A stretch of 64,000 nt of DNA, taken from NCBI GenBank assembly GCA_910589415.1, contig OU342630.1, positions 79,170,186-79,234,185 of the forward strand. Reading direction: 5' to 3'. Positions within the stretch are counted from its first letter, which is position 1. The number at the start of each line of letters is the position of its first letter. Below, one piece after another: positions 1 through 12,040 of this stretch. The notes beneath the pieces were generated by a model. That model did not search any database. It was not told the origin of the DNA and was given only the letters and a program-made list of their open reading frames with translations. The stretch is from Malachius bipustulatus (Eukaryota > Arthropoda > Insecta > Coleoptera > Melyridae). The position numbers and the translations under genes were made by a program.

Positions 1-2379
1 TGAATTATTATTTTTTTAAACGTACTTTGGTGAAAAATAAAAGTTACGCGCAAGAACAGGGCTCAAATATTGAATTTGAAAACTTTCGCAGCAGTTTGAA
101 ATATGGTGCTAATTCAAAAGTAATGTGGTCGAAAACGCTCATCGATTGCGTAACGTCCAGAGGTTAGTGGGTGCATCCGATAAGTAATTTTTCGATTTTC
201 AACCACCCTTATGCACGTTCACCTTGTAAGATCCGTATGCGATAATTTGAATTATGTATTGCAAAACTTATAGAGGACCTTGGACTTTCATTATAAAAGA
301 TTCCTATAAAACACATGATTTTAAAGTTTTAAAGTTCCTGAAAACCCCTTCTTGTCACACCATTTCATGTCGCACTTATTAATTTAGGAGACTGGAATTT
401 TTTGAGTCAGATATCCATAAACAGTGGTCTGGGATCGAATCGGTCACGTCGCTTCAAAATTGCGGTAATTTGAATTCTGACGAAAATTGGTACTTTTTGA
501 AGCCCTGTATAGGTATGTGAAACTAAACAAAACTTTTCAATAACCATAATAATAAAAAAAACGCATCTTAAGCTATCTTGGGTCAAAAAATGAGAAAAAT
601 TGCAATTAATTTACCAGTGGCGTCGGTACAAAATAGGTCAAAATTGTTAAGGTTTTACATCCGTTTCAGGACACGTTTTCACAGGAATTGAAATTAAGTT
701 TTAAAAGTATATAACTATACAAATAAAAATGTTTTTTGGCACTCACTTGGATATAACTAAAAATTGGTTGAGTTGACTAACTTTACGAGTTCTATTTAAT
801 AATAAAATTAGGAAAATTCGGGAAAGATCGGGAAATTCGAAGTTTTGGTCACAATGTATTAGCAATTTTTCATTTTTTTGTTTTCAATATTATTCAGTAA
901 TAGACTTACATGATATTGACAGTTTATAGCGCATTATTATAGTCGTAGATAAAGTATAGTATTCTATTGTGCCATAACTGCTATTATCACCCTCTTAGAT
1001 GCTACATTTTTATTTTCGTATTGACGAAAAAAATACGAGCCAAATCTCAGATCAATATCTTATATGATTTTTTAATTAATTATTGATATTTTTACAGATA
1101 TTCGCCAAACGATAGATGTAATTATCCCAATGAAGTTCTAATACTTTAAACTGTGACACCCTGAATAATCCTTTATTTGAAAGACACAAATATTCGAGAT
1201 ATTTATACAAAATTACATAAGTACCTACCTATTCCTCTTCTTTCACTCGTTTTTTTTTTTTGTTGTTTATAAGAAACAACAACAATATCAGTATAATAAA
1301 ATATTTAATGGTAACAAATCTAGTAAAATAGTCTAACAAATAGAAGTTCTCCTAATAGTCGAACCGGGTAGATTAACACAGACGTCAGATCAATATTTTA
1401 AAAGTTTGTTTAGGACTCTCCTTGCACTTAGGAAAATCTATAGCAGCAAAACCTACAAACTTGATAGTTCAGCCGTTCTATTTAGACTGTCAAATATCAA
1501 TAACTTTTCACTTTAATACTTCATCAAAATTTGTAAACTTTTAGCAACTTTTTCCATAGTTTTGTAACAGAGCAGGCGATAAACTGAACTTAAACATTCA
1601 ACTTAACTTTTCAGCGTTTTAAATAATAAATGGAATTTCATATAAATAATGGCAAGCCTTATTAATGCGATCTGAGACCGAATGTCTATCGAGAAAGGAA
1701 TCACGCTATAAATTTTATCAAAGTGACCGTTGACACAATTGAATAAATTGTTTTGACTGAGCACATAAGTTCCTCATTCTTCAAATATTTTCTCAGGTGT
1801 AAGCAGCCACGGGTTAAATTTTATCAATAATAAAAATTTCCTAAATTCACACAATAATAATAATCGGTAAAGTTGTATAACCTCGTTAAATATTTACAGA
1901 CTTTGTCCAATTTACAATGCACCATATAAAAATTTCCTTTTGGAGACTACACATACATACAATACAAGCAATTCATAGTAACTACGAGTAAAATTGTTGT
2001 TTTAAAATTATTCAAGATATTGTTTATTAAAAAAGGTAAATAATTCAACTTAACGACAAAACAGTAGGTTTATTAAGCCTTTAACGACTATTTGTATACA
2101 GTCTTTTTGAGGAAAATTATAACTTGATTTTTTTTCCAATTTTTGATCTCATTTTCAATGTAACAAGGGCTTAATTTCTTACTAATATTAAGAATATTGT
2201 TTCTTATTATTCTCGTACAAGGAATATGCAATAAGGATTCCGAAACTGCCACGTTGAAAAAAATAACAATTTTGATCTGTAATATTTTTTTAGCGAAAAT
2301 TTTTTTTATAATGAGACCAAAAAAGTTGGTTTTGCTGCATTAAATCATGTTATTTCAAGATTTTTCAAGAATATGTAGA
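1..2379. other. AT-rich non-coding DNA
   Basis: No convincing coding region, RNA gene or long repeat was recognised in this stretch. It is AT-rich with short homopolymer runs, for example the T run near 1248-1261. The reading frames are short and lack splice context. Confidence 0.4.
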
Positions 2380-2632
2380 GTACTGGCTTGAGAGTTTTAA
2401 AGGTTATTTTATAAACGCTTCGGGACTGGTTAGTTCCTTGATCAGTATTTATTGATAAATATTAAAATGTTGAAAATTCGACAGATGATATTGTCAAAAT
2501 TTGTCGCATTTTATATTATAATCTTTAATTATTTTATATTTTAATTATTAACAATAAATAGTAATCAAGGAACTATAACCAGTTCCGAAATTAACGTTTA
2601 TAAAACAACCTTTGAAACTCAATCCAGAACCT
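2380..2632. repeat. Palindromic MITE-like element
   Basis: The left arm, about 2380-2457 (including ACTGGTTAGTTCCTTGAT), is repeated in inverse orientation at about 2550-2632 (including ATCAAGGAACTATAACCAGT). The arms are roughly 75-80 bp and mildly diverged around an AT-rich centre. There is no coding capacity. A non-autonomous DNA transposon is the likely origin. Confidence 0.7.
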
Positions 2633-3022
2633 AAAACACACAAAAAAAACTATTCACAATAATTTACTTTATGGGCAATAGGTTCAGTAAATACATTTTC
2701 TTAATCTAAATTAATAAGTTCGTTACTCCCAAGTTCTTTTACCCCTTAAGTGGGAAGGGCGCCTGTAGTCCCGCTGTCAAATCGATCACGTCATGGACTG
2801 ACGGGCTGACACGTCAAGGGAGAATATTTTTTTTAAATGCCGCCACTTTCCATTTTTTTAAATGATAAATTTTCTCTCACTTTATAACTTCCGTCACACA
2901 GTCGAAAAATTTAGAACTTCGAGTTCAACCATTCATTCGCCCCTCTTCCAATTCAAGACGCTCAAATACAAGATCTCCAAAATCAAAGACTCCAAAATTA
3001 TCATATCTGATTGCGACCCCAT

Positions 3023-3090
3023 GATAAAATGAGACCCCTGATCAAATGAGACGCTTGATCAAATAAGACTCCTGATCAAATCAGACTCCA
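3023..3090. repeat. 17-bp minisatellite, four copies
   Basis: Four consecutive 17-base units start with GATAAAATGAGACCCCT and continue as GATCAAATGAGACGCTT and close variants. Similar AGACTCC words occur just upstream (about 2985-2995). The array ends 46 bases before the foldback element that starts at 3137. Confidence 0.75.
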
Positions 3091-3136
3091 ACATCAACGA
3101 TCTTAAGGAGTTGATAAGGTTGGGATATGTTATATA

Positions 3137-4347
3137 CAGGGTGTCCCGTAAGTAATGGTCCGTGGTGAAATGGGAGATTCTTGGTTTAAAAATATTACGA
3201 TCTGACTTTACTTGCTCTAACAAAATCTTGATAATAAAAAAGATACAGGGTGGCAAAGTTGAGATCTCAAAATTTTCTTTTCAAAATATCTCGAAAAATT
3301 GTACAGGTACGAACGTGAAAACTTGGGGATAGATGTTTTACGGTATGAGAAATCATAATTTGATATCCGTGTCGATGTATTTTATAGAGGGCGCCACTTA
3401 GGTCATGTTGACGACGTAAATGAACACATAACTTTTTTATCCTTCAGGATATCGCGCATTTTATTGTGAAATATTAAAACTACATCATTGATGAGAAAAA
3501 AAGGTATACCGGTTGTCAGTCTCAAAAGTTAGTGGTTTTCGAGATAATCACGTTTTAATAATCTCCTGCATTATTTCTTTTTTTTTTTATTATCAAAAAT
3601 CTTAATGCAGTAGGTTGAGATAATAACCAGCATTTTGGTAATTAAACATTTTTCACTTTGACATATTAAAAAAGCAAACAAATGAACCATATTCACCTAA
3701 ATTACTATACAGATTCTGAAATAGTCGATTACCAGGTTGCAGTCTGTTGGATATCGTGGCAGGTATTCTCGTTTCGCAGCTTGCCCATTGAAGTTTTGTT
3801 TGCAATAAAGAGAAATCATATCTCTCTTATCTGAATTTGAAAAATTATTATGTCTCGGCATTTTTTAATTTTCCAACTACTAGCAGTAAGCAAAAAATTT
3901 TGAACAGTATCAGTAGAGAAAATCATTAACTGACAATTATCTCGAAAACCACTAACTTTTGAGACTGACAACCGGTATACCTTTTTTTCTCATCAATGAT
4001 GTAGTTTTAATATTTCACAATAAAATGCGCGATACCCTGAAGGATAAAAAAGTTATGTGTTCATTTACGTCGACAACATGACCTAAGTGGCGCCCTCTAT
4101 AAAATACATCGACACGGATATCAAATTATGATTTCTCATACCGTAAAACATCTATCCCCAAGTTTTCACGTTCGTACCTGTACAATTTTTCGAGATATTT
4201 TGAAAAGAAAATTTTTAAATCTCAACTTTGCCACCCTGTATCTTTTTTATTATCAAGATTTTGTTAGAGCAAGTAGTGTCAGATCGTAATATTTTTAAGC
4301 CAAGAATCTCCCATTTCACCACGGACCATTACTTACGGGACACTCTG
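3137..4347. mobile_element. 1.2-kb foldback transposon (CAGGGTG ends, TA target)
   Basis: The left arm (3137-about 3552) is repeated almost perfectly in inverse orientation (about 3935-4347), with TA on both sides (3135-3136 and 4348-4349). Each arm is about 415 bp, and the whole insert could form one long hairpin. The 380-bp centre carries a minus-strand ORF resembling the N-terminal DNA-binding domain of an insect transposase. A degraded relative lies at about 43085-44645. The TA target and DDE-type relics point to the Tc1/mariner superfamily; the family assignment is inferred. Confidence 0.8.
3697..3861 (-). CDS. 54-residue helix-turn-helix transposase N-terminus
   Basis: An intact ATG-to-TAG frame of 54 residues lies in the spacer between the inverted arms of the 3137-4347 element. 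It starts MPRHNNFSNSDKRDM and has the pattern of the N-terminal helix-turn-helix of insect transposable-element proteins (the DUF4817-like domain): an aliphatic-aromatic pair before Cys (ISLYC), then Asn-Gly, Ala-Ala, Arg-x-Tyr, Arg-Tyr-Pro (RYP) and a distal Phe. The DDE catalytic part is absent, so transposition is impossible on its own. If translated it could bind the element ends. Whether it is expressed is unknown; the frame may simply survive by chance. The family call is by pattern recognition only. Confidence 0.5.
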   Translation of the reverse strand: MPRHNNFSNSDKRDMISLYCKQNFNGQAAKREYLPRYPTDCNLVIDYFRICIVI

Positions 4348-4349
4348 TA

Positions 4350-5537
4350 TGTAAAAGAAACCCTGTACTTTGGTATAATACTGGAGTTAAAATTATAATC
4401 AGGGCAGCTGTAGTAATTATTTTAATATAACAGCGGTGTAGCAGATATTACATATCTGTTGAGAGAGATTTCGGTTGGGTTCCCTCGAAGTCCTCGTGGA
4501 GGCTCTGAAGATTTTGTGATATGTAATATACTGCTAGTGTCATAATAATAGTAATTGGAAGTAGATAGCGTGGAGATTTTAAATAATTATTTCTTATTTA
4601 TTTCATACTTGTCTTATGGAAAGTGAACACCTAAAAGTATTGATATTTTAAGTTTTAATTTCTTCTCTGCTTATAATAGCGTTTAAGTATGGAATTAATT
4701 TTCTGTATAATCGTGGAATAGTGAATTGATTATGTATCTATAACTTGTGTATGGCATCATGCAGAATACTTAATGGTAAATCACAAGCTATATTTATTTA
4801 TAAGTAGAATAGTTTCAAGGCAAATTCTACTATTGTATTTGAGAAAAAAATTATTATTACTAACCTATGAATGAATAATTATTATGGATCTGTATCAGTG
4901 TCGAAATTTTAACTTGAATTAATTTAGTATACTTAATTAGTAGTAATAACATTATTGATTTTCTTATACCTATAAGGTAAGTAGCTGAAACCAGCCTTAA
5001 ATAGATTGCCAAAAGGTCATATCTACATAATTTTTTTTTAAATTATTTGAAGATACTGGGATGCTGCAAGTATGCTAAAAGCCTTTTTATTTTTTATTAT
5101 TTTTGAAAAAAAAACAATACTTGTCTGAGGAAAAAAAATTACTTCAAAATCTGTTAAGTTAGTTTCAATTTCTACGTTTCGTATAATCGGAATCATCATC
5201 AACTTTGTCTTTTTTTCTGAAAGCAATATTAGTTTTTACATATTTATTAGAAAGAGAATTTTATTGACGTGTTAATGATGTAACACAAAGCTAAAAAATG
5301 AAAAAAAAAATCAATTAAAAATGTTTAAATTTTGGCGTTTCAACATTTGTTTTGCCAGCTACAACAAAGTGTAAGAAGCAACAATATGATTTATTCCCAT
5401 TCAGAGCATTTTTATATAAAAAATGTAAATTTTGTTTTTTGTTTTATTAAAACGGGAATAATGCTCTTCTAAATTAGTAACAAATGAAAACCGCGTTCAT
5501 AAGATTGTAAAGTTGATTATTCCGATTGCAGATTATA
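4350..5537. other. Intergenic DNA with a weak inverted repeat
   Basis: No gene was recognised. An imperfect inverted repeat (AGCAGATATTACATATC near 4439 against GATATGTAATATACTGCT near 4518) flanks a short GC-richer centre and may be a small decayed MITE. The remainder is AT-rich. Confidence 0.35.
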
Positions 5538-6478
5538 CAAGGTGTTTAGTATAAGGTTGGCCAAACTTCACAGGCTGATTCTTCAAACTAAAATAAACAA
5601 AAATTTCCCATTAACGTGTGTCCGAAAATGCACCGTTTTTGAGATACAGGGTGTCGAAGAAAAATATTCTATTTCCAGTTTTTTGACGATATCTCTGGAA
5701 TCGTACGAGATACAATATTCAGCTCTTATACACACTATGTGCTCACTGCTCACTGATCCCCTTATTGTCGCCATAAAATAAAGGTTTAAAAAAAAATCAG
5801 TGGCGTAGATTTAGGATATTTTGAGGGTTTCGACCCCTAAGTTCTGCGTCACTGGAATAAATGCGATTTTAAGCAGCGCCTTTGAACCGCCCATGTTTTC
5901 TATACCAAAAATATACTCTTGGTTAACGGCTCTAAAATGAACCGTTTCCGAGAAAAATTGCATTTTATGAGAGAAAGCGTCACTTTTTTAACGATTTTTC
6001 AACAGCATTTTGGAAAAATGAAAGTAAGTGAAATATTCCTGTAATTAATGTTTTCTCTCATAAAATGACATTTTTCTCGGAAAAGGTTGACTTTAGAACC
6101 TTTAACCAAGAGTATATTTTTGGTGTAGAAAACATGGACGGTTCAAAGGCACTGCTTAAAATCGCCTTTATTCCAGTGGCGTAGAAATTAGGGGGTCGAA
6201 CCCCTCAAAATACCCCAAGTCTACGCCACTGAGTTTTTTTAAAACCTTTATTTTACGGCGAAAATAAGGGGATCAGTGAGCACATAGTGTGTATAAGAGC
6301 TGAACATTGTATCTCGTACGGTTCCCGAGATATCGTCAAAAAACTGGAAAAATAATATTTCTTCGACACCCTGGATCTCAAAAACGGTGCATTTCCGGAC
6401 ACATTAACGGGATTTCTTTTTATTTTAGTCTGAAGAATCAGCCTGTGAAGTTTGGCCAACCTTACAGTAAACACCCTG
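5538..6478. mobile_element. 0.94-kb fully palindromic foldback element
   Basis: The arms run inward from 5538 and 6478 and are flanked by TA. The left begins CAAGGTGTTTAGTATAAGG and the right ends as its diverged complement. The palindrome continues almost to the midpoint near 6010-6040. A second terminal-repeat pair (CAGTGGCGTAG / CTACGCCACTG) lies inside at 5798 and 6231. The overlapping open frames on both strands are products of the symmetry, not genes. The arm sequence resembles that of the element ending near 24850 (shared CCGTTTT-GAGAT and GATATCTC words). Confidence 0.75.
5798..6231. repeat. Nested palindrome with CAGTGGCGTA ends
   Basis: This inner inverted repeat starts CAGTGGCGTAGAT and ends CTACGCCACTG. 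Each end is itself a small hairpin of about 55-60 bp (5798-5853 and 6174-6231). The centre repeats a segment inversely around 6030. It sits symmetrically within the 5538-6478 foldback. It is either an older element caught in the duplication or one that inserted before the arms became inverted copies. Confidence 0.6.
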
Positions 6479-6479
6479 T

Positions 6480-7425
6480 ACATCAAAACTTACCCTATGA
6501 CTTTTTTTTTTAATGATAAGAAATAAAAGAGTTATATGAATATTTTAATATATTTAGAAAATGGAGTTTCTTCAAAAGAGATCAAAATCCAAAATAGCTA
6601 TGGTCTTTTGGGAAGCGGTTTGCGGTAGGTAAATAATAAAATTATCTAAAACTCTCCCTATTTAAACGTTCTCGTATTCCAATAGGAGCTGAGATCTCAA
6701 TACGTGTAACATCAACCTGGGACATACTGCATACATTTCGTTACGTTTCCATATAAGAACTTCCTAAGTTTATCTAATTGTAGGTACTTTGGGTACCTAC
6801 TTATTAATCGTGGTCTCATATTTTATGCTTTTCAACCTTCCAAGAACGTTCTTCACATTTTCTGGACGAATAAAATTTGTGAATTTCAAATATCAAGTCA
6901 CTTTCAAAATTGCATTAAAAAGAATACCTAACTCAAGTTATGTTATCTACGACTATTTTAACGAGTTTCACGGTCAGTTTCATTTGAAATGGAATTAATG
7001 TCATAGCAGAATCATTAGTAGAAATTTTCAACGGGACATCATCACTTTCTCACAGAATCGCATTGACTAACGAGAGATCTAATCAACGCCATACGGCTGC
7101 TACAATATTACCTGCGAACTGCGAGGATAGTAATAATAATTGATGAATAATAATTGATATAATATACCGTCGTTGATTCTACAATAATACCCATCTGTTA
7201 TGTGAAGTCTCCATTGATTTTACGTTTTTAATATCGTTGAAATTTAATTGAACGTCTATTTCTATTCTATTATATTCTACTCCCCTTGTCCATAATTGCC
7301 TGATACTAAGAAGGTAAGTAAGTAATTAAAACAATATTCCTATCTAGCTCGATGCATCAGTATAGGTATCAGATCAAGATCGCTTTAGAAAATACTTTCA
7401 GGATCATCAGAATGTAAATGAAATA
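6480..7425. other. Intergenic DNA
   Basis: No coding region was recognised. The stretch has AT-rich low-complexity patches, such as AATAATAATTGATGAATAAT at about 7131, and ends at the TA target of the mariner element. Confidence 0.35.
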
Positions 7426-8664
7426 CGAGGGCGGTTCAATATGTCTGTGACTTTTTGAATTTCCCGCCTCTTAACTGAAAGGACAACACTGCTCCTGTCA
7501 ACAGGCAACTGTCAGTTCAGTTGACTCCTGTCGAAATGTTTGATAGCCATTGATAGCAGACTACCTCGTGATTTGAGAATAAAATACAGAAAAGTGAATT
7601 TCATGTGCTCATTAAGCATTATTTTTTGCGGAAAAAAACATCACTCAAACCACAACGCTAAGCTTGATAAATACAATCTAATATAATACTCTGCATCATC
7701 AATTTCAATGGTAAAGAAGTGGTTTATGAATTTAGTTGTGGCCGTACAAGCATAGAAGATGCCGAACGTTCTGGACGCCCAGTTAAGGTCTCTACAACCG
7801 ACAAAATTGAAAAAATTCACGATATGGTGTTGGCCGATCGGACATTGAAAATGAGAGAGTTTGTGGACATGGCTTAGTGGTTTCAATTTTGAATGATCAC
7901 TTGGGTATGAAGAAAGCTTTCCGCAAGATGGGTGCCTCGTTAGCTCACAATCGACCACAAACGCAATCGTGTGACAGCTTCGTAGGAGCGTTTGCTTTGT
8001 TTAATTTTCCATAACCGCAATATGGACGAGTTTTTGCGCCATTTTGCTACCGTGGATGAAATGCGGATCCACCACAACACACCAGAGACTAAACAGCAGT
8101 CAAAATAGTGGGTTTCTCGGGGTGAATCAGCGCCAAAGACGGTCAAGGTGGGTTTGTTAACCAATAAGTCATGGCAACCGTTTTTTGGGATCCATGCGGT
8201 ATAATCCACATTGACTACCTTCAAAAGGGTGAAACAATCGATGGCGAATATTATGTCAACTTATTGGGTCGATTTTACGAGGATTTGAAAAATAAACGAC
8301 GGCACTTTGCCAAGAAAAAGTGTTCCATGGCAAAAATCCACGAATTAGGCTACGAATTACTCCCTCATCCACCCTATTCTCCAGGATTAGCTCCGGAGTG
8401 ACTATTTCTTGTTTCCAAACCTGAAGAAATGGATCGGCGGAAAGAGATTTGACTCCAACGATGAAATCATCTCACAAACAAATACCTATATTTTGATGAC
8501 CTCGACAAATCTTATTTTTTGAAAGGGATAAAAAAATTGGAGAAACGTTGAACAAAGTGTATAAAGTTCAAAGGAGACTTTGTTTATGTTGAAAAATAAA
8601 ATAATATTTTATCAAAAAAGATGTGTTTCATTCAAAAAGTCATGGACTTATTGACCCGCCCTCG
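7426..8664 (+). mobile_element. Full-length but dead mariner transposon
   Basis: The terminal inverted repeats of about 30 bp (5' CGAGGGCGGTTCAATA; the 3' end is its near complement, ending CCGCCCTCG) are flanked by the TA duplication at 7424-7425 and 8665-8666. The length of 1239 bp is normal for mariner (about 1.25-1.3 kb). The interior encodes a degraded transposase on the plus strand. The element could only move if supplied with enzyme from elsewhere. Confidence 0.9.
7604..8605 (+). pseudogene. Mariner transposase pseudogene (SETMAR-type)
   Basis: This is the remnant of a cut-and-paste DDD transposase. In order it shows an N-terminal HTH start (IKHYFL), a second DNA-binding part (EDAERSGRPVKVSTTD), a first catalytic block that is heavily altered, and the C-terminal part with the linker AKIHELGYELLPHPPYSP. 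Stops and frameshifts occur throughout, for example near 7640-7680, 7875 and 8106. The segment normally carrying the second catalytic aspartate (the HQDNAP motif) is missing: KKKC at about 8315 runs straight into SMAKIHELG. The block of the third aspartate reads GLAPE followed by a stop. The longest intact frame is 8171-8401. Confidence 0.85.
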
Positions 8665-8666
8665 TA

Positions 8667-9416
8667 CTAAGTAGAGACATCTCAATATGAGAGAGAAGAA
8701 CCACAAAACCCTTCTTTATAATTTTAGTAATTTTTAATTATTTTCTGCCTATTTAGGCCACTGGTAAACTAATGACAAAACGCAATTTTTTTTTTGGCAT
8801 AAGTGTACAGCTTGGTATTTGCCGAGAATGTTTATTTACGTAACTTAAGCACTTAGTACTTACATTTTTTAATTTAGATTAGACCATCCTATCCCACACA
8901 AAATAACATTTTTTTTGCTTTGAATAATTCATTTCATTGTTCATGTAGGTAGGACCTAATTATTATAGTGGACTAAGCCGATATTTCTGTTGCAGGGTTT
9001 TTCATATAAATTCAATCAACCAAATTTATTTCAGTCATTGATTACACGCCACATGTCGTGATAAAATTGGATTACCTAATTTTCAAAAAATAATTTGAAG
9101 ACGTTGAAAAGGTGATCCTTTATGAAGCTTATTCTACTGCAACACACGATAGGTTAAATAAAAAAGTCATATAAATTCTTTATTTTAATATTTGCGTGTA
9201 GGGAATCAACTTTTTAATTAAATTAGCTACGTTCTAATTTCACGGAGTTGCCGTAAATTTTTTATTACCTACATACAGACTGTAAACTTGCAAGTGGGTC
9301 ATACCAGGGGCTTAACATGCAAATTCAGTTTTATGCAAATGATATCTCCAGGTTTGAATTTAGAGAAAAATGGCAAAAATGAACAGATTATCAATATTTG
9401 ATATAAAAATGATGTA
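8667..9416. other. Intergenic DNA
   Basis: AT-rich sequence between the mariner element and a small MITE. No coding or RNA feature was recognised. Confidence 0.35.
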
Positions 9417-9604
9417 TCGGGTGATCCACAAAATTTTTCATCAACTAGTGCCTTGGAAAAAATGAAGCATGTCTGCCAGTCTGTCAGATAAAATGCAAAC
9501 TATTGGTAGGTGTGCTCAGGTGCAATGAGCTCAGACATGACTGCAATAGACATGACTCTTTCTTCCAAGGCACTAGTTGATGAAAAATTTTGTGGATCAC
9601 ACGA
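9417..9604. mobile_element. 188-bp MITE with 40-bp inverted ends
   Basis: The left end TCGGGTGATCCACAAAATTT and its inverse at the right end match over about 40 bp with two or three mismatches. TA duplications flank it at 9415-9416 and 9605-9606. It is too short to code. TA targeting suggests mobilisation by a Tc1/mariner enzyme. Confidence 0.85.
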
Positions 9605-9609
9605 TAATA

Positions 9610-9660
9610 CAGGGTGGTCCAACTTAAAACGTCAGGACTTTACCAAACGATAGATAACGT
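9610..9660 (+). repeat. Solo CAGGGTGG element end
   Basis: The characteristic TA-CAGGGTGG terminus follows the MITE by a few bases. I did not find a matching inverse end nearby, so this looks like a truncated foldback element. Confidence 0.4.
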
Positions 9661-9944
9661 TAAAATAATGCCAGTTAATAATAATGTATATTAATAATAA
9701 TGTAATATTTATACTATACCTACTAAAAATTATTCATAATCAATGAAAATGGCAAAAAAATGTTGTATTTTAATTTTTTATGTCCCCTTCAAACCCAATC
9801 TTGAGTTTTTTTCATATAGCGCCAAAAAATTAAAGTAAAGGAAAATTCGCGCGAATCAAAAACAAAAAATTTGTAATTTCTTAAATATTGAAAAACCCGA
9901 AAACTATGACAAATACGAAAAAATTACTGAATACCTTTTTTTAG

Positions 9945-10195
9945 GAAATTACTTAAGCTTTCTTTTTTTATTAATGAGTATTTTTTTGATATATCCAACG
10001 GATAACTAATTATCAGCAAAACATACTTTTTCACCAAAAGGGTGGTTTTTTGGGGAGAACGCGCTGCACCCTTACAACTGATTTTTGTGGATTTATGTTC
10101 TATAACTTCTTCACTAACAATTATTGAAGAAAAATCTTAGTTAAGATATTTTATAAGCTGCCTTTGGTACATTTTTTACTTTGCCTCCTGCGGAC
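9945..10195. repeat. Dispersed repeat, copy 1
   Basis: This segment shares several blocks in inverse orientation with 40498-40830: AACGCGCTGCACCCT, the words around ATATATCCAA / TTGGATATAT, and GTACATTTTTTACTTT at the end. It is a decayed interspersed repeat of unknown class. The rest of 9660-11490 shows no gene. A short inverted pair (CGACACGGTTTG near 10325, CGAACCGTGTCG near 10473) brackets about 150 bp of GC-richer DNA. Confidence 0.6.
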
Positions 10196-11489
10196 TATAG
10201 ATTTAATGAATAAAAAGAAAATTAATTTTCAAAATTCCACCCAATTGTCGGCTTTATGGAGATCTGTGGATTGTTGTCATGGATTATGACGTAGTAATAC
10301 AAAATTCAAAATTTTGAGCATTCTCGACACGGTTTGTTGAATGCGCAATTCGCCCCGAGGAAATCCGAGACAATAACGGAAGGTGTCGTTTGATTGAAGT
10401 TATCTACATCAATCCAGACTCTCAATAGTGAGTCTATCCAGACCTTACTTTCCTCCCCTTGCCGCATCCGGCGAACCGTGTCGAAAACCGGATCGTGTGA
10501 AAACGGTATTTTTTTTCAGGTCAAATTAAATTTTTTAAATTAATTGTTTTAAAATTTTTCAAATTGATTGTTCAAACTCTGTGATACTTTCAAGATACGG
10601 ATTTCAAGAAAAGATACAGTTTTTTGCAAGAGACAAAAAATGTGCGAAAATTGTGTATTTTTCGGACAAGAAAGGAGAAACGGCGTTCCTACTAACTTTT
10701 GCAAAAATTGCGAACAAATTTATTTGAGGGTAGGGGTAGTTTAACCCCTTCTCGGGCTTCAGTCAAATTATAACATGCATATAAGAAATGAGTTCTTTTA
10801 ATAAAATCTATATACCAAATTTCATATTTTACCTACTATCATCAGTAAATTTTGAGGTAGGTATAATTCGAGAAAACTAAAATTTTTAATAAACTCTGAA
10901 GAATTTCTCACGGATAAACGAAGGTTATATGGAATTCTGGCACACCTCATAAAAAATATGGGACGAAATAAGAAAAATCAATTTTTCAGTTTTTTGTTTA
11001 ACACTTTTCAGCGACGACTGAAGTAATCCCAAATGTGGTTTCAGATTCTTGATGACCATAAAATCGTACAACTTTTCTCTTATTTAACTGACCTCGTATA
11101 TGGACCGTTTCCAAGATCCCGTTCATCAGCTCGTATAAATAAACCGACGTGAAGTGAGCAACGGAATGCGTCGCCGATCCACACACGTTCGGACTTACCT
11201 CACTTCCAATTTAATTTTTGCTTTTTTTCACATGATATCACCTATGTATTATTGAAATATTTACTTGTAGTAATTACTTGAACTATCATACCTAGGCAAT
11301 CTCGAGATGCAAAAATGTATTAAAAAATGTATTAAATCAGAAAAAAATTGATAAATTCGCATTAGTTAAAGGGTTAAAGCGTTGCTGGTAGAACCGGCTT
11401 TCTCGATTTGATTCATTTTTTCAGGGAAGATGCGTAGGTACTGATATGACGACCGTCGTATTATGTGAAAATGAAATCGATATGACGTC

Positions 11490-12040
11490 ATAATTTTAGG
11501 GCAAAAAATCGACAGAATTCCAGTTTTTTGTCTGAACGGTTCAAGGCGTGAGAATCGAGATTTGATTTTGTTGTCAGAGACTTTGTTTGAAGCGATAAGT
11601 TAAGTTCCGGGAAATTCCACCCCTAGAAACATCTGTATTTTCAGAAAAATAAAATTTAAAAAACTGCTAGGGTGATGGGGAAAATTCTTCGAAGTAAAGC
11701 AATACCATTAAAGCTAAAAACGTTACGTAACTTTATGATGATGCGTGTTTTAATAATTATGTTGATGTATTTTTTTCTTATCAACTTCTTATCAACTTAT
11801 CAATTGTTCAGGTTATCCAGTCATGGAAATTATTGGGTGAATTAATAAATTTCGTTAATGAAACAAGAGTCTTGAAGTTTTCATTTTTCTAAAATTCAGA
11901 CGTTGTATAGGGGCGAGTTTTTTCGGAATATGATGTATTGTTTCAAGGACCGTCTCTGACAAAAAAAATTGAAAATCGATTCTTACCCCCTTGAACCGTT
12001 CAGGCGGAAAATTGGAATTTTTGCCATTTTTTTATTCTAA
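11490..12040. repeat. Diverged palindromic element
   Basis: The left arm (about 11497-11655), with words such as TGAACGGTTCAAGG and GTCAGAGAC, is matched in inverse orientation by 11880-12035 (GTCTCTGAC, CCTTGAACCGTTCA). The arms carry many mismatches, so this is an old foldback. The plus-strand frame at 11991-12233 overlaps the right arm and is not considered a gene. Confidence 0.6.

Noticed and set aside
5542..6513. Protein-coding genes on both strands (mirror-image frames)
   Set aside because: The frames mirror each other because the sequence is palindromic, and contain the terminal repeats.
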